From Hyposmocoma kahamanoa (Eukaryota > Arthropoda > Insecta > Lepidoptera > Cosmopterigidae), in assembly GCF_003589595.1 (NCBI RefSeq), contig NW_020653711.1, positions 4,845,215 to 4,909,214 of the forward strand: a stretch of 64,000 bases of DNA. The letters run 5' to 3'. A model generated the notes under the pieces. The model was not told the DNA's origin. It searched no databases and saw nothing but the letters and a program-made list of their open reading frames with translations. Every line of letters begins with the position of its first letter. Positions within the stretch are counted from its first letter, which is position 1. Made by a program: the position numbers and the translations under genes. Shown here one piece after another: positions 21,186 through 32,350 of this stretch.

Positions 21186-23016
21186 TCAGGAATTCATATA
21201 AAATGGATCATTCAAATTTACTTCATCATTCACAGTATTGCTTTTCTGAGACCACTCTCTCTGTTGATGTTTTATTCTATAAATTATCTCATCATGTATG
21301 ACTCCAAAACACATGGCGGTCAATGCTAAGCCCGTTAAAGTATATACAGAACAAAACCATAGAACTGTGGAATTGATTGTATAATATCTTACACTGTGAA
21401 CAGTTGTGTAACTCATCCCTGGTATTATACTACCAAAACCAATAGTGCTTAAGGCCATAAAACAAAAATAGAAACCATCAACGATACTCATATTGTCAAG
21501 CTTAAAAAGTATTATTGCTCCTATTGTAATGTAAATAAAAATGGCTGCTAGACAGAGTAATACAGGTGCTAGTATACTAAGTCCGTGCATTGACAATTTA
21601 GAATCAGTGTCAGGCCAGCTGATAACATCATCTTTGGCTGTACTTGTCGTCGGTCTTTCTGATATGGATAAATCTTTTTGACTGTCCGGCTTAAGCACAT
21701 AACATTCTTCAGTAGGCGTCTTACTTGTGTTTTGACTGTTCAACATTTCTTCCTGTTGTCTTTTTAACTTCATCCTACGTTCTTTTTCGGCCATTCTTTT
21801 TTCGTCATAACAACAATAGCCACAATTTGAACACAGGCAACAACACAACGCTCTGCTGAAGACGCTTCTTGCCATTTTTGAGAGTAATGATCCAACACTC
21901 GATAAATATACGAGTGTCAAAGGAATTCCAAAAAGTGCATAGAGAATTGTCACTCCTTTCCCCAAAATTGTTCTTGGTGCAATATTGCCGTAACCTGCGA
22001 AAATAAACGGAAATTAGTTATGTGAATATAAGTGTGACCATCTTATCAAAAGGGGCAGTGAATTTAATTTAATTGTAAAACGTTCTTTCCTTCGTACCTA
22101 CATTAGAAACTTGTCTGACAAAATTGTTATTGTAAAAGGCTTATTATAACTTCTAATTAACAATACACCAACTTTGATTAACTTTGTTTTCTTGACACAA
22201 TTAAAGCCAATTTCCTGTATATTTAATGTGACTTTTGTTTATCTTTATTGGAGGACTTAAATAATATGAGGCGCGATTCTTACCAATGGTAGTTAACACG
22301 GTTAAGGAGTAGAAAAATGCAAGTGCCAAATTCCATTCGTGTTCCTCATAATGGTTGGTTATGTCGCTTCCCCCGAATTCTCCAAGAGCCATCTCCTTGT
22401 AGCTTACTCCGTAATGTGACGCCATTTCCGTCGTCACCCTTTGAACTAGTTCATTCTGGAATTTCAGTATCTCCTGTGCTGCTAACCGAGTCCAGTTTTC
22501 TCTGTACAAAATGTTCAACGAAACTGTTATCTCCCAAATATTTTCCACTGCGCGGCTCCTCGCATCCCAAAAGTAATTTGCAGATAATGTCAAATTCCCG
22601 TAATCATCATCATCTATTTCCTTCTTGTTTATTTTACTATCATTGCTAAGTTTATGAATAATTTTTTGTCTATCAGGTAATATCCGAGGTCTCACTGGTA
22701 GTTCAGTGCCTCCCTCTATAGCCAAGAATATAAATGAACCAAGAAAAGTGTACGTTAGCAGAACAGAAAATATCACGACATTAGTGAGGGAGCCGACAAT
22801 CAATTGTTTTCTCCGATACTTGGTTGTTTTAAAACAAAAGCAGCAAACTACTTTCTGTCTGGGAGTTTGTGCCCTCTTTCTGCTATTAGATGCCATTGAC
22901 TCCGCATCTTGGCATCTGTCCAAAGGGATCCCTCCATTTAGCGATGGCTTTGCCAATGTGTATTGTTCGAATCGGCTGATCGCTTCCTTATCCAACACCA
23001 CATGATCTATGTCCAT
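21186..23016 (-). CDS. Two-pore-domain potassium channel (K2P, TWIK-like)
   Basis: Forms a plasma-membrane background K+ leak pore as a dimer (family knowledge). Exon 1 spans 22284-23016 and exon 2 spans 21186-21994. The 289-bp intron (donor G|GTAAGA, acceptor CGCAG|GT) splits the filter glycine, and splicing gives TTIGYGN. The product is 513 aa. M1 is at ~76-100. A long extracellular cap (~101-225) has sequons at N125, N141 and N174. Then come P1 with GYG (245-247), M2 (~258-280), a cytosolic loop with a Cys cluster (CCCLCSNCGYCC) and a charged EKRMAEKERRMKLKRQ helix, M3 (~382-408), P2 with TIGFG (428-432) and M4 (~455-480). The ATG has a good AAAAATGG context. The cap is longer than in most K2Ps. 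I cannot name the fly orthologue. The frame continues past the TGA (see 20916-21185). Confidence 0.93.
21995..22283 (-). other. Intron in the P1 filter codon of the K2P gene
   Basis: GTAAGAATCG at the 5' end and CGTTTATTTTCGCAG at the 3' end; phase 1. An intron within this glycine codon is, to my knowledge, a recurring position in animal K2P genes. Confidence 0.9.
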
Positions 23017-23025
23017 TTTTAACTG

Positions 23026-23069
23026 TTACCTTTCTTCCTTTGGCGACGTCGTCATTTTTCTTGCCTTAT
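23026..23069 (-). promoter_or_regulatory. K2P leader: 3' splice site and 9-codon uORF
   Basis: The minus strand shows TTTTCTTTGTTTCAG ending at 23070, a strong acceptor, so the leader is probably spliced to an upstream exon. Within the new exon an ATG at 23053-23055 opens a 9-codon frame (MTTSPKEER) that stops at 23026-23028, ten bases before the main ATG and in the same frame. Such a uORF could dampen translation of the channel (inference). Confidence 0.6.
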
Positions 23070-23099
23070 CTGAAACAAAGAAAACAAAACCGTTAGGAA

Positions 23100-24740
23100 A
23101 CAACTATGCTTCTTTCTTCTCGAGTGATGTAATTTTTCAAAGTCCTTCCAGGAGACGGATAAGTGACAAATGGGGTAGTATGACAGATGAAAATGATTAA
23201 TGTTCGGTTTAGTTTCGTTTTCGTTATAAATAAAATCTTTGAATAAGATTATTAATCGAGAATAGATCTATCAATTTCACATAAGGTAATCGTAAGCTTT
23301 TGTTATCAGTTATCCAATGTTTTTATAAACCGTGTTGTTTATACGTTATTTGTATTTCCATGCTTTATTTATTAACTGCACATGCAATTTGTCCTCGTAT
23401 TATATTTATATTAAATATAGTGAATCTGGGTATATGTTGATGTATTATATTTATCTAAGTGTATTTATTTATGTACTCAGTACTTATAAGGAGTTACATG
23501 TATTTTACGTATCAATATTAGAATTTGCAAGTACGTCTACATTCATTTCTGATTTAGTTTCCACCTGCTCATTTACGGGTGCCTGGAAAAAACTAAAGAA
23601 AGACTGCTAATAGTATTATTTGTATTTTAATTTTAATATTATTTTTTTATTGTAAACGCAATAAAATATTATTTTTATGCTTAAGACGCTGACAAGCGTC
23701 GATGACCTTGCGTCGATGACCTTGCGTCGATGACCTTGAGCGATAACGCGCCTACTATAATTTCTCCAATAAGGTGGCGCTATACGCCCCGATGCGGTAA
23801 GAGTGTGGTGTTGGACCTTCCGCTTGATTTAACATAATATTGATTGCCGCTAATAGATGGCGTTGTACTTAAAATACACACATGCTATTAAACAAAAAAA
23901 TATCGAAGCATATAAGAACTGGACATGTTATGCAAACAAGAAACAACCCACACCTCGAGTGAAATTGAGTTATGTATTTTACTTCTGTTCTGTTTTCATT
24001 TTTCAATACATTTTTCTACAGTTTCTATTTACTATTATAATTTTATATACAATTTAATTTCATTTATAACGCCTAAGCACTTCAACGCTAATACTGTCTT
24101 ATATGTTAAGCCCCACGTCGATTACACTTGGGTTTGTGTTAAACAAGAGTATAAAAAATTTCGTAGTACCTAATCAAAAATTGCGGTCGACAATTAATTC
24201 AAGATAGGTCTTCAAAAAGACATCATAAAAATAGGTAGCTTCTAACGCGTATAGTTTAGTTTCATCTAATCCACTGGGGCCCCAAATCTGCTAATTTTCT
24301 TGGAACCGTTAGTCATTGTAGTTCCGTTGAAACTCTCTTGAGATTCTATTGCAATTATGAGAACAAGTATTTGTTATTCTGCTAAAATCTAGTTGCAACG
24401 CCAATTAGGTATCATGGTGTTAGCATAATGGCAGTGATGGCATTAATTAATTCAATTATTAACGATCGAAGTTGCCTTACTAAAAGTACCGTGGAAATTA
24501 CGATGCATAACTAATTTTTGCCTCGTTTAATAGCAATGTAGTCTTGAAGTTATATGTATTTTTTTATATTTTTTTTCTGTCAAATTGTACACTACTATAT
24601 CGACGTACACCCAAAATGGAAAAGTAAAACATATTACAACGTTTGATCATGCGTATTACGTAGTTCCATAAACATCCGGTAGATAGCATTGACCCATTTT
24701 GAGCAAATTGTGAATTGCGACGTAAAATTTTTTTCTTTTG
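23100..24740. other. Upstream flank of the channel gene, AT-rich
   Basis: No coding signal. It may contain the channel's 5' exon(s) and promoter, which cannot be located from sequence alone. It includes the short tandem repeat at 23696. Confidence 0.4.
23696..23737. repeat. Three perfect 14-bp tandem repeats
   Basis: GCGTCGATGACCTT occurs three times without mismatch, followed by a partial GAGCG. Confidence 0.9.
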
Positions 24741-24744
24741 AATA

Positions 24745-24960
24745 TATAATAATAATAATAACGCACACACCCAACACAGCTCCGCACTAGGGAAACCAAG
24801 TGTCCCGGGTGCCATGGACACACAGATAAACAACCACAAATTACACCCAAACTCACGAAAGAAATAAATGTAGGTCATACAAACTCGGCCCAAGAATTGA
24901 ACCTAGGACCTCTGCGTGGCAGTCCGGCATGGTAACCGTTCGGCCACGGAGGCAGTTTAT
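24745..24960 (-). repeat. tRNA-derived SINE, family A, copy 3
   Basis: An ATT/AAT microsatellite tail, the AGCTCCGCACTAGGGAAACC body and, on the minus strand, the tRNA-like head with CTGCCACGCAGAGGTCCTAG. Nearly full length. Confidence 0.85.
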
Positions 24961-25189
24961 ACTGCAGATTAGACTGTTTTATTTCTGTTCTCACAAGAAC
25001 TCATCAGTCCTTATGAGCTGATGAAGCTGGTTTGATTTTTTTTAATATAATTTGTTACATTGACAAAAAAATGCTGTAGAATCTATCATCGTTATGAAAT
25101 TGTGGCACTGACAACATAGTTTGATTGTAAAAACATTAATACATAGGTATTAACAGACATACAGAGGTCGGCACCCAAGGATTAAAGTT

Positions 25190-25915
25190 TTATTGATAGA
25201 TAAACAGATAGATAAACACTTTATTGCTCACACACAAGAATAAGAACAGTACATAAAGAACTTAAAACTAATGTGGGCAAAGGCGGTCTTATCGCTAAGA
25301 GCGATCTCTTCCAGACAACCTTAGAGTTAGAGGAAAGCTAATCGGAGCGGGAGACGTAGTGTGCCAATTTTACAAATATAAAAAAATAAAAATATAAAAT
25401 ATAAAATTATATAAATTAAAAAAAATACAAAATAAAAAAAATTAAATAAAGACACGTAGTAAATTATAAAATATTTAAAAAATAATGATATATTATACCT
25501 ACGTAGATATATGTATATATAAATAAATATACCTAAATAAACTTATACTTACTAATATACACGTTGTAGACTAGGACTGTGATAAAAGATATTTACGCAA
25601 TCCGGTTTTGAAAATGGGCAGCTACTTAGAATGTCGGACTTCAAATGGGAGATCGTTCCACAATTTTGCAGCCTTAATCGTAAAGGAATTTTTGTAATAC
25701 TCAGAGCGAGTGAAAGGAGGCTTCAGTAGGTTATCCATTTTAGACCTTAGTTCACGGTTGTGATCATCCCCGAGGAAGCGAAAACGAACCTTAAGGTATG
25801 GTGGAGTACGAGGGTCGTAAAGAACATTATAAAGAAAGCTGAGCACGTGCTCCTCACGGCGCAACTTGATAGGGAGCCACTGAAGCCTTCTCCTAAATTC
25901 GGCCACATGATCGAA
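25190..25915 (-). pseudogene. 5'-truncated LINE (jockey/CR1-like), ORF2 end and 3' UTR
   Basis: The minus-strand frame 25622-25906 gives RRRLQWLPIKLRREEHVLSF, YDPRTPPYLKVRF, FTRSEYYKNSFTIKAAKLWN and LPFEVRH, the C-terminal end of a LINE ORF2 (KLWNxLP box). A ~430-bp AT-rich 3' UTR follows and ends with CAATAAAGTG and a GATA-type tail near 25190. The 5' break is near 25915. Truncated at insertion, as is usual for LINEs. Confidence 0.8.
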
Positions 25916-25924
25916 CTAAAGTTC

Positions 25925-26540
25925 TATATAAAGTTTTATTGATGTAGCAACAATATACTTTTCTGGCTGTGGTATAATAATTTCACCAATCTAGAAATAT
26001 AGCACACAAAAATGCTTTTATCAAATGCTTTATTGGCTCGAATTTCTTAAGTATGTAATTGAATATAAAAAGCTTAATGTAAATAACCATTAGACGTATT
26101 TAGAAAACCAATAAAAGCTTTAGCACCTTCATCAACTCAAAGGGATCGTTTACAAACTCAAAATTTCTGTTTATGATATTTTACTTTCTGGACACGTCTT
26201 CTCAGTTCGATTTCTCCCGGACGGGATGTTGGTAACGCGTCATGAATAAAAAAAAATATCTTTTTATTTTCTTTTTTCTCTCAGCCTCGTTTTCGCACCT
26301 CGTAAACGTTGGACTGGCAAAATTGATATTTTGATGAAATACTTAGCATTTACACATGTAAACGTGTCTGAGAGAAATGTAATTTCAGATCTCTCAAATT
26401 TCAATTATGGTGCCCTTTTTATAAAATTATCCATAGTATCCCTTATTTCTGAACCACCACTTCAAGCGCCATCTATATTAGCAAGATGATAAGCATGAGT
26501 GTTGTTGCTTAACAAAAATAAAAGTTACTCTATTTTGATT
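25925..26540. other. Non-coding, no recognised feature
   Basis: Nothing recognised. Confidence 0.4.
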
Positions 26541-26545
26541 GCTAA

Positions 26546-26794
26546 TTGCTGCATTACTATATGAAGTCTGAGGAGATAGTGGAGTACATCAGATATAAAA
26601 CCAAATACAACCTGAGGGTCGGGCGGTTGAAGTCCCGCCACAACGTGAATTTCAATTCGTTTGTGGCGAGGGTACCGACCGAACATCTGTTGACCTTCAT
26701 GAAGGAAAAATTTTGGCCGAAGGGTTTCTTATACGGCGGTTCCGCGGCCGGTTACCTGACACCAGATTGCGCCACATGTCGTCCACTAAACTAA
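26546..26794 (+). pseudogene. LINE ORF1 C-terminal fragment
   Basis: The frame includes IVEYIRYKTKYNLRVGRLKS, RHNVNFNSFVARVPTEHL and FMKEKFWPKGFLYGG. I recognise the RVPxxxLxxFxxxxFWPxG pattern as the end of a Lepidoptera LINE ORF1 (gag-like) protein. It is a fragment with no linked ORF2, so it is dead. Confidence 0.65.
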
Positions 26795-26799
26795 ATAAA

Positions 26800-27925
26800 A
26801 AAATATATGAAGAAAGCATCTTGAGTCTAAACACTTTAACCACTAACACGGGCCGGAAAAGAGCTATGTTTTAGTAACCGATTACATTTCGATAATTTGC
26901 CTAACGATATGGGAGATGGAAAAGAACTACTGTTGGTTGATAAAACACAATTCTTCAATTATCCCGTTTGGTTTATAATTAACTAAATTTAGAAATGTAT
27001 TATATTGCTCTTGTAACTTATTTGTATTTTTATATTAAGTTTATGTCACGTTTTCTATTACACTGGGAGTGAGCCAGGTGATCTGTAACACAGGTTTCCA
27101 ACATAGTACAGACTCCAGCTCTCACTAAGGCACTTGTTATTTGTTATTTTTATTTTTAGTAATTAATAATTGTATTTTTAATGTATTCATACACTGTAAC
27201 TATACCTTATTGAGAAAATAAAGCATATTGTATTGTATTGCTTGTGCATCGGCATTGTAAAGATCATTACTTTGCTTAGCTGACCAATGCTTTAAAAACT
27301 TTTTATTCTTCCAGCTCATAATTGTAAAAGGATATTACTTCTTATCGAATTGGTGCAAATATTCAGAACGCGATGTTTCAAAAATGACTTCTGTTTCAAT
27401 TATGTTAAGATATATAAATCTATACCTTACGGTAAGTATCTATGAGTAAAGAACTTTCAACGTGAGAGCTGTTCGTATAAATTGATACCATTTACTCACA
27501 GTCCACATGACGTGGCTCTTCAGTAAATAAGGTAATAAGCGGACCCTTTTCAAGTGCTTCGACAGGGGAAGGAAGCCCATAATCTGAAGTGGTATATCAA
27601 CACATCCTAAGGACCTAACGTCAGGTGTACAGCAAATAAAATGCTAAGATAAACGAAGAGAAACAACGATAGTAGCAGAAATGTTAGTAAGCTAAAGGAT
27701 TTAAAATATGAATAGAATTTACCGGTTACTTTACAAGATTATAAAATGTCAAATGCGAGAATAAGTGAGACAATAGATAATTTAAATATCATACAATACA
27801 TTCGTTAACGATACTGGTTGTAATGGTCGTACTCAAGGGAATTGTTTATACTATGAGCACTAGAGTAAGGGTTGGGTTTCATTTGTCAGCACGCATTCGC
27901 ATTTTGGTTGACGATAAATCAATCG
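26800..27925. other. Non-coding, no recognised feature
   Basis: No gene recognised. TATTGTATTGTATTG text near 27225 and an AATAAAG at ~27217 suggest the tail of the LINE ORF1 fragment or another retroelement. Confidence 0.4.
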
Positions 27926-27929
27926 AAAT

Positions 27930-28083
27930 GAAATTATTGTTTCAGTTTAAATCGCGTATATTTGTTTTTTAAGCAAACCAAAGTTTCGGATCCTTTACAG
28001 GTCCCACGAACACGGCTGATTCTACTAGACGTTAACTAAAAAATAGTTCCATTTCCTATGTGTAACAATCGCGAAAATCCGAG
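27930..28083. mobile_element. Foldback repeat F, copy 1 (decayed)
   Basis: Contains TTTAAATCGCGTATATTTG, AGTTTCGGATCCTTTACAGG and, inverted, TAGTTCCATTTCCTATGTG with ACAATCGCGAAAA. These blocks form the two arms of the foldback repeat best seen at 42738-42953. Confidence 0.5.
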
Positions 28084-28163
28084 AACTCGATACCCTATTA
28101 CTTGTATGCACCGCACCGTATTGTTCTGGTCATCATTCATCACCCACGCTAATCTATTGTAAA

Positions 28164-29435
28164 GCGCAGGCCACAACACGAACTAAGCCAAGTTAGCTTA
28201 GTTTACGTTGCCGGGGCATCTATTCATACTTCGGTTCACACCGTGAACTAAGCTAACTAAACTAAACGATGGAGGATCCTCGCTACAGGGAGTGCGACAT
28301 CTTGAGCGACTCACGTTCCTTCCTGGATGCGATAGTGAACCCGCGATCCACGCACCCTCTGGTAAACGAGATCAGGTTGAGTCTATCGCGGGCGGCCGAG
28401 CAGGGTAGCAGCGTCAAGCTCTGGAGAGTGCACGCTCACGTCGGCACTGTCGACAACGAGCGCGCGAACGAGCTAGCCAAATATGCTGCCCTCTAATAAG
28501 AAAACGGTTGCATACTACGACGGATTTCCTCTATCGTACGCCAGACGGGTGATACCCCGAAGAACCCTGGACGCCTGGCAACAGGAGTATTCCGCATCCG
28601 CAAAAGGCAGCATCACCAAGCTGTTTTTTCCGGACATACGCCAGGCGTACTGAGTTGTCGGGAAAATTTGCGTATCCTACTGGCTGACTCAGGCGTGGAC
28701 TGGCCACGGCGGGAACGCTGCGTATCTCCATCGATTCAGATGCTGCGATGACTCTAGATGCTTGTGCTCCCCAGATGACGCACAGACGCTCGAAAAAGTC
28801 CTGAACAAATGCCCCGTATTCGGTGCCAAGAGGTTGAAGCTCGAATTCGAAGTCAACGAGAAACTCTCGACCTCGATATGGAGCGCCCTGACAGGGAAGC
28901 GTTCAGGATCGAAATTTGCCGAATTCTGTGTGGCGATTATGAAAGCAGTGGCGCAGGCCAACAAGGCGAAAACAAAGCCTCTGTAGTGCGGAGGGGACAA
29001 CGTCGGCGAAATAATTAGTTAAATTCTGACGCAATATTTTATTAGATTTTTTTACAATGGTTTACACCATTTTATAATTTTTTACAATTTTTTGACATTA
29101 TTATTATTTTAACAATTTTACAAATGACTTTATACAATTTAGATTAATTAAAAACATAGATTTTATTTTATTTCAGTTTAAAATTTTTAATGTAACATTT
29201 TTTTTTACAAAAATATAATGCTAGTTAGTACAAAAAAAAACTAAACTAACCTAACGATCCCGCTAAACTATATAAAATATTTCGCCCTTCTGCTGTCCTT
29301 CACCTCCGCACGTATCCATAGTGTAACACTATTTATTAGGTATTTTTTTAGCTTAGTTTTGCATGCTACGTGAGCTAAGCTAAGTTAGCTTCGTTAGCTA
29401 AGCTAAGTTAGCTTCGTTCGCGGTGTGGCCTGCGC
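28164..29435. mobile_element. TIR element rich in AAGCTAACTTAGCTT palindromes
   Basis: Left end GCGCAGGCCACAACACGAAC and right end TTCGCGGTGTGGCCTGCGC are inverted, with subterminal GCTAAGTTAGCTT palindromes on both sides. The homology may extend outward (CACGCTA at 28145-28151 and TAGCGTG at 29436-29442). The interior is filled by an R1-like LINE fragment. No transposase is present. Confidence 0.6.
28271..29240 (+). pseudogene. R1-like LINE fragment: RNase H and C-terminal zinc knuckle
   Basis: The first frame (28269-28496) gives ILSDSRSFLDAI, STHPLVNEIR and VHAHVGTVDNERANELAKYA, an RNase H domain as found in R1/I-group LINEs. Further frames give YARRVIPRRTLDAWQQEYSA, YWLTQAWTGHGGNAAYLHRF and CLCSPDDAQTLEKVLNKCPV, the C-terminal Cys/His knuckle, ending at a stop near 28986. 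Stops at 28494-28499 and one after the knuckle's upstream part break it. A poly-A run at 29232-29240 ends the unit. The flanking text CTAAAC..AACGAT on both sides may be its target duplication. Confidence 0.75.
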
Positions 29436-29556
29436 TAGCGTGCAGAAGCACTGCACACCGAAGCACGTTTAAGAGCTTTGAAACACTGGTTACTCCTTAC
29501 AAACTCGTATATTGGACAGCTCGTGACCAAAATCGATCGACATTATAGTGAATTGA

Positions 29557-29880
29557 TTTTTTTTTATAATATCGTATCGTTTTTGTTATAAGTGACGGGA
29601 TGAACAAGTCGTGCGCCTGATGGTAAGCTACATGCCTGTCCATAACAGTTGCAGTGCCACCCAGAGCTTTAAATCGCAAAGATCTGAGGGGCATTACCTT
29701 TGCGCCCGTAACACTGAGACATAAGTTGACAAGTCCCATGTGCCTGTAATTTCACCAGCACCCTTTACCCTTCTAAACCGGAACGCAGTAATGCTAACAT
29801 TACTGCTTGGCGGCAGAAATAGGTAAGGTGGCAGTACTTACCTGGACGAACTCATTCACAAGGAGCTCTACTGCTGCTAA
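29557..29880 (-). repeat. Repeat C, copy 9
   Basis: Near full length, reverse orientation, from the A-tail complement to GGAGCTCTACTGCTGCTA. Its 80-codon open frame is seen in other copies in broken form and is not a gene. Confidence 0.85.
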
Positions 29881-29884
29881 ATGA

Positions 29885-32345
29885 TCCCCCTCTTCGTGTA
29901 ATTTTGTTAAATAATATTTCTTATTTGTAGAGTTTCTCGCCATCGCTACTTTGAAAAAAAAATGTTATTTCTTTACATCATTTTAAAATTATAGCATAAT
30001 GACAGGCATGAGCTAGGCCATGTTTCATAGTAAATTAAACTTCTTGTAATTTGATTTTTTCAGTGTATATTTATTAGGCTCACATAGCCAAAAAATTAAT
30101 AAGTACTTATTTAGAAAACTTTGTACTGTCAACCACCTTAATTTAATAAATATAGAACTTAACATAAATGAAGACGTGATCATAACGGAATTATTTTATA
30201 GTACTACGTTTATAATAACCGCAAAACATAATATTGATATATTTTTCATATACAGATTTTTTTTTAAATACCACATCGTAAAATCTTACATTCGCATTCT
30301 GAAAGAAATTGGTTGAAAAATTATGATCATTTTAGGTACTGCATTTACTTATTCTATGATGCGTGGACCCAGAGTTGTTTTAGCCACGTAAGCACACTTC
30401 GGAACGGGATCGTCTGTGTAAGCGCCCGAAAGCAGGCGACAACATCCTTACGCACTACAAAACATCATTGTAGCCGCGTGACCATATTAGCAAACTGCTC
30501 ACATCAGACACTCCATATAAAACACACCTCTAGTATCAACGCGATGCTGACGCGTGCTGACTACTGGAATCCAACCCTAACGTAATTTAATCGAAACCAG
30601 AACCAAGACTAATTTAAAATTTCGTTTCCTAAGTTAATTATTTAACTTGGAACGGCATCATTTCTTCCTATTGACTATGTTAAACAATTTCTTAAACGTT
30701 GAATTAAAAAAAAAATACAGTTTTACCTCAAATGAAAGCTGCCTATAGTAGTCAATTTAAAACAATGTTTATCGATTTGATTTCATTACAAAGCGCCTGG
30801 TGCTATAGCATAAGCCTAATGGTCTGTGTCCACACGAATACGTGTAAATGCATTGACAATTTCATATTTGTTAGATCCTGTAATAACTGCGGGAATAATA
30901 TATGTAGAAAGACGACGAACGATACTTTCTTCAAAAAAAGTCGACTATATTGCAACGTTGTAAGGGTTAGTTACGTTCCTTATAATAAAAAATCTATTAC
31001 GATGAAAACAAAAATGGAAAAGTTATTAAAATTTAATTAAATAAAACTTAATGACGACATGAAACACCAACATGGATAATATTATAGGTGCAACTATCGA
31101 TTTTGCACTCCAAAGTTTAAGTAGCAAAATAAGGCATTTTGCGCAAGATAACACACACGACCATAACATACTTAGCGACAATAGCGGACAGAGCTCAGAT
31201 TTACGGAACTCTGTGTACTGTTTTCACACGTGTCACGCCCACTAAGCACGTTTATTGTATTTATTGTTCTGTGAGTTTCAAGGTAGTATCTATTCCGAAA
31301 TGTCACTTTTAATCGCCTCCATAACAACCCTTGAACTGCCCTTTTATTTTAACACCTCGCAGCTCACCTCTAATCAAGTGGCATGAAGCCAATTCCGGTC
31401 ATTTGCCGGTTTCCACGCCCGTGCGCGTGGCTCATTAGCGTTCGTGTATTGTGTACGTGGCTTGATGACGCGTCCGGCATACGGGTTGTCTGCAACAATA
31501 TGCAACAATATGCATATTCTATGTGAATTTTGGATTGCGGTGTTAATGTGATATGAAGTTGGTCTATTTTCATTGTGTTGATTTAGTAATCCAGTTTATT
31601 AGTGTCCTCATCGTTTTACCTCTTTGGAATAAATTGGTGGTTACGTTCTTTTCAGTGAATGGGGAAAGTTTGCCTGGTAGTACTCAGTGGAGTTTTGTAG
31701 TCTATACCTAAATCCTTTTGTAAGACGAGAAGAAAGTTTCCCGGGATCGTTGTAAGTCTTTGCTACCTTGGGAACACAATATTTTAGATGTTTTATTTGG
31801 TCCTTCTCGGGCTTATTAAGTATATATTATTATACATTATTTAGTATCAAATACATACTATGGCCGAAATAAAATGGGCTGGTTATTGGTTTCAAACCAG
31901 GGTTCGAAATGATAATCATCACGATAATTATCTTTATAAATATATCTTGATAATTAATGATATTTAAAAAATAAATTGGAACAACAAAATTCTACCGCAA
32001 GTACTGTCTTATCACGTGTTTGTATCATAGAAGTAGTCCAAATAAAGTAAATCGCTCTTCCGAAAAATTTTGTTTCGTGTTTACTTCGTTTGTCATTTTC
32101 AGTGAAGAATTGAAAAGACAACTAGAAATCAGCATGGACAATTATCGGATATAATTACGGTGTCCTAAAATACATGCCTTGGGCCTAGTTTAAGCATCAG
32201 TCTCCCAGTATGTATACGTATAAAATAGTTTTTAGAGTACTTTTGTTTCATTATGTTCATATTAAGTACAGTGGTGAGAAATAAATAAATAAATAAAAAT
32301 ATATCCGATATATAGATAGCTTTCAGATAATTATCGTCGTAATAT
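29885..32345. other. Long unique-looking non-coding stretch
   Basis: No repeat match noticed. Two segments (about 30350-30600 and 31130-31520) are less AT-rich than their surroundings and not seen elsewhere in the window. Open frames there (e.g. 30313-30585) show no domain. Possible single-copy regulatory DNA; unproven. Confidence 0.35.
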
Positions 32346-32350
32346 GCGTC

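Noticed and set aside
22317..22649. 110-codon plus-strand frame
   Set aside because: Antisense shadow of K2P exon 1.
29497..29739. 80-codon frame in repeat C
   Set aside because: Repeat-derived; broken in other copies.
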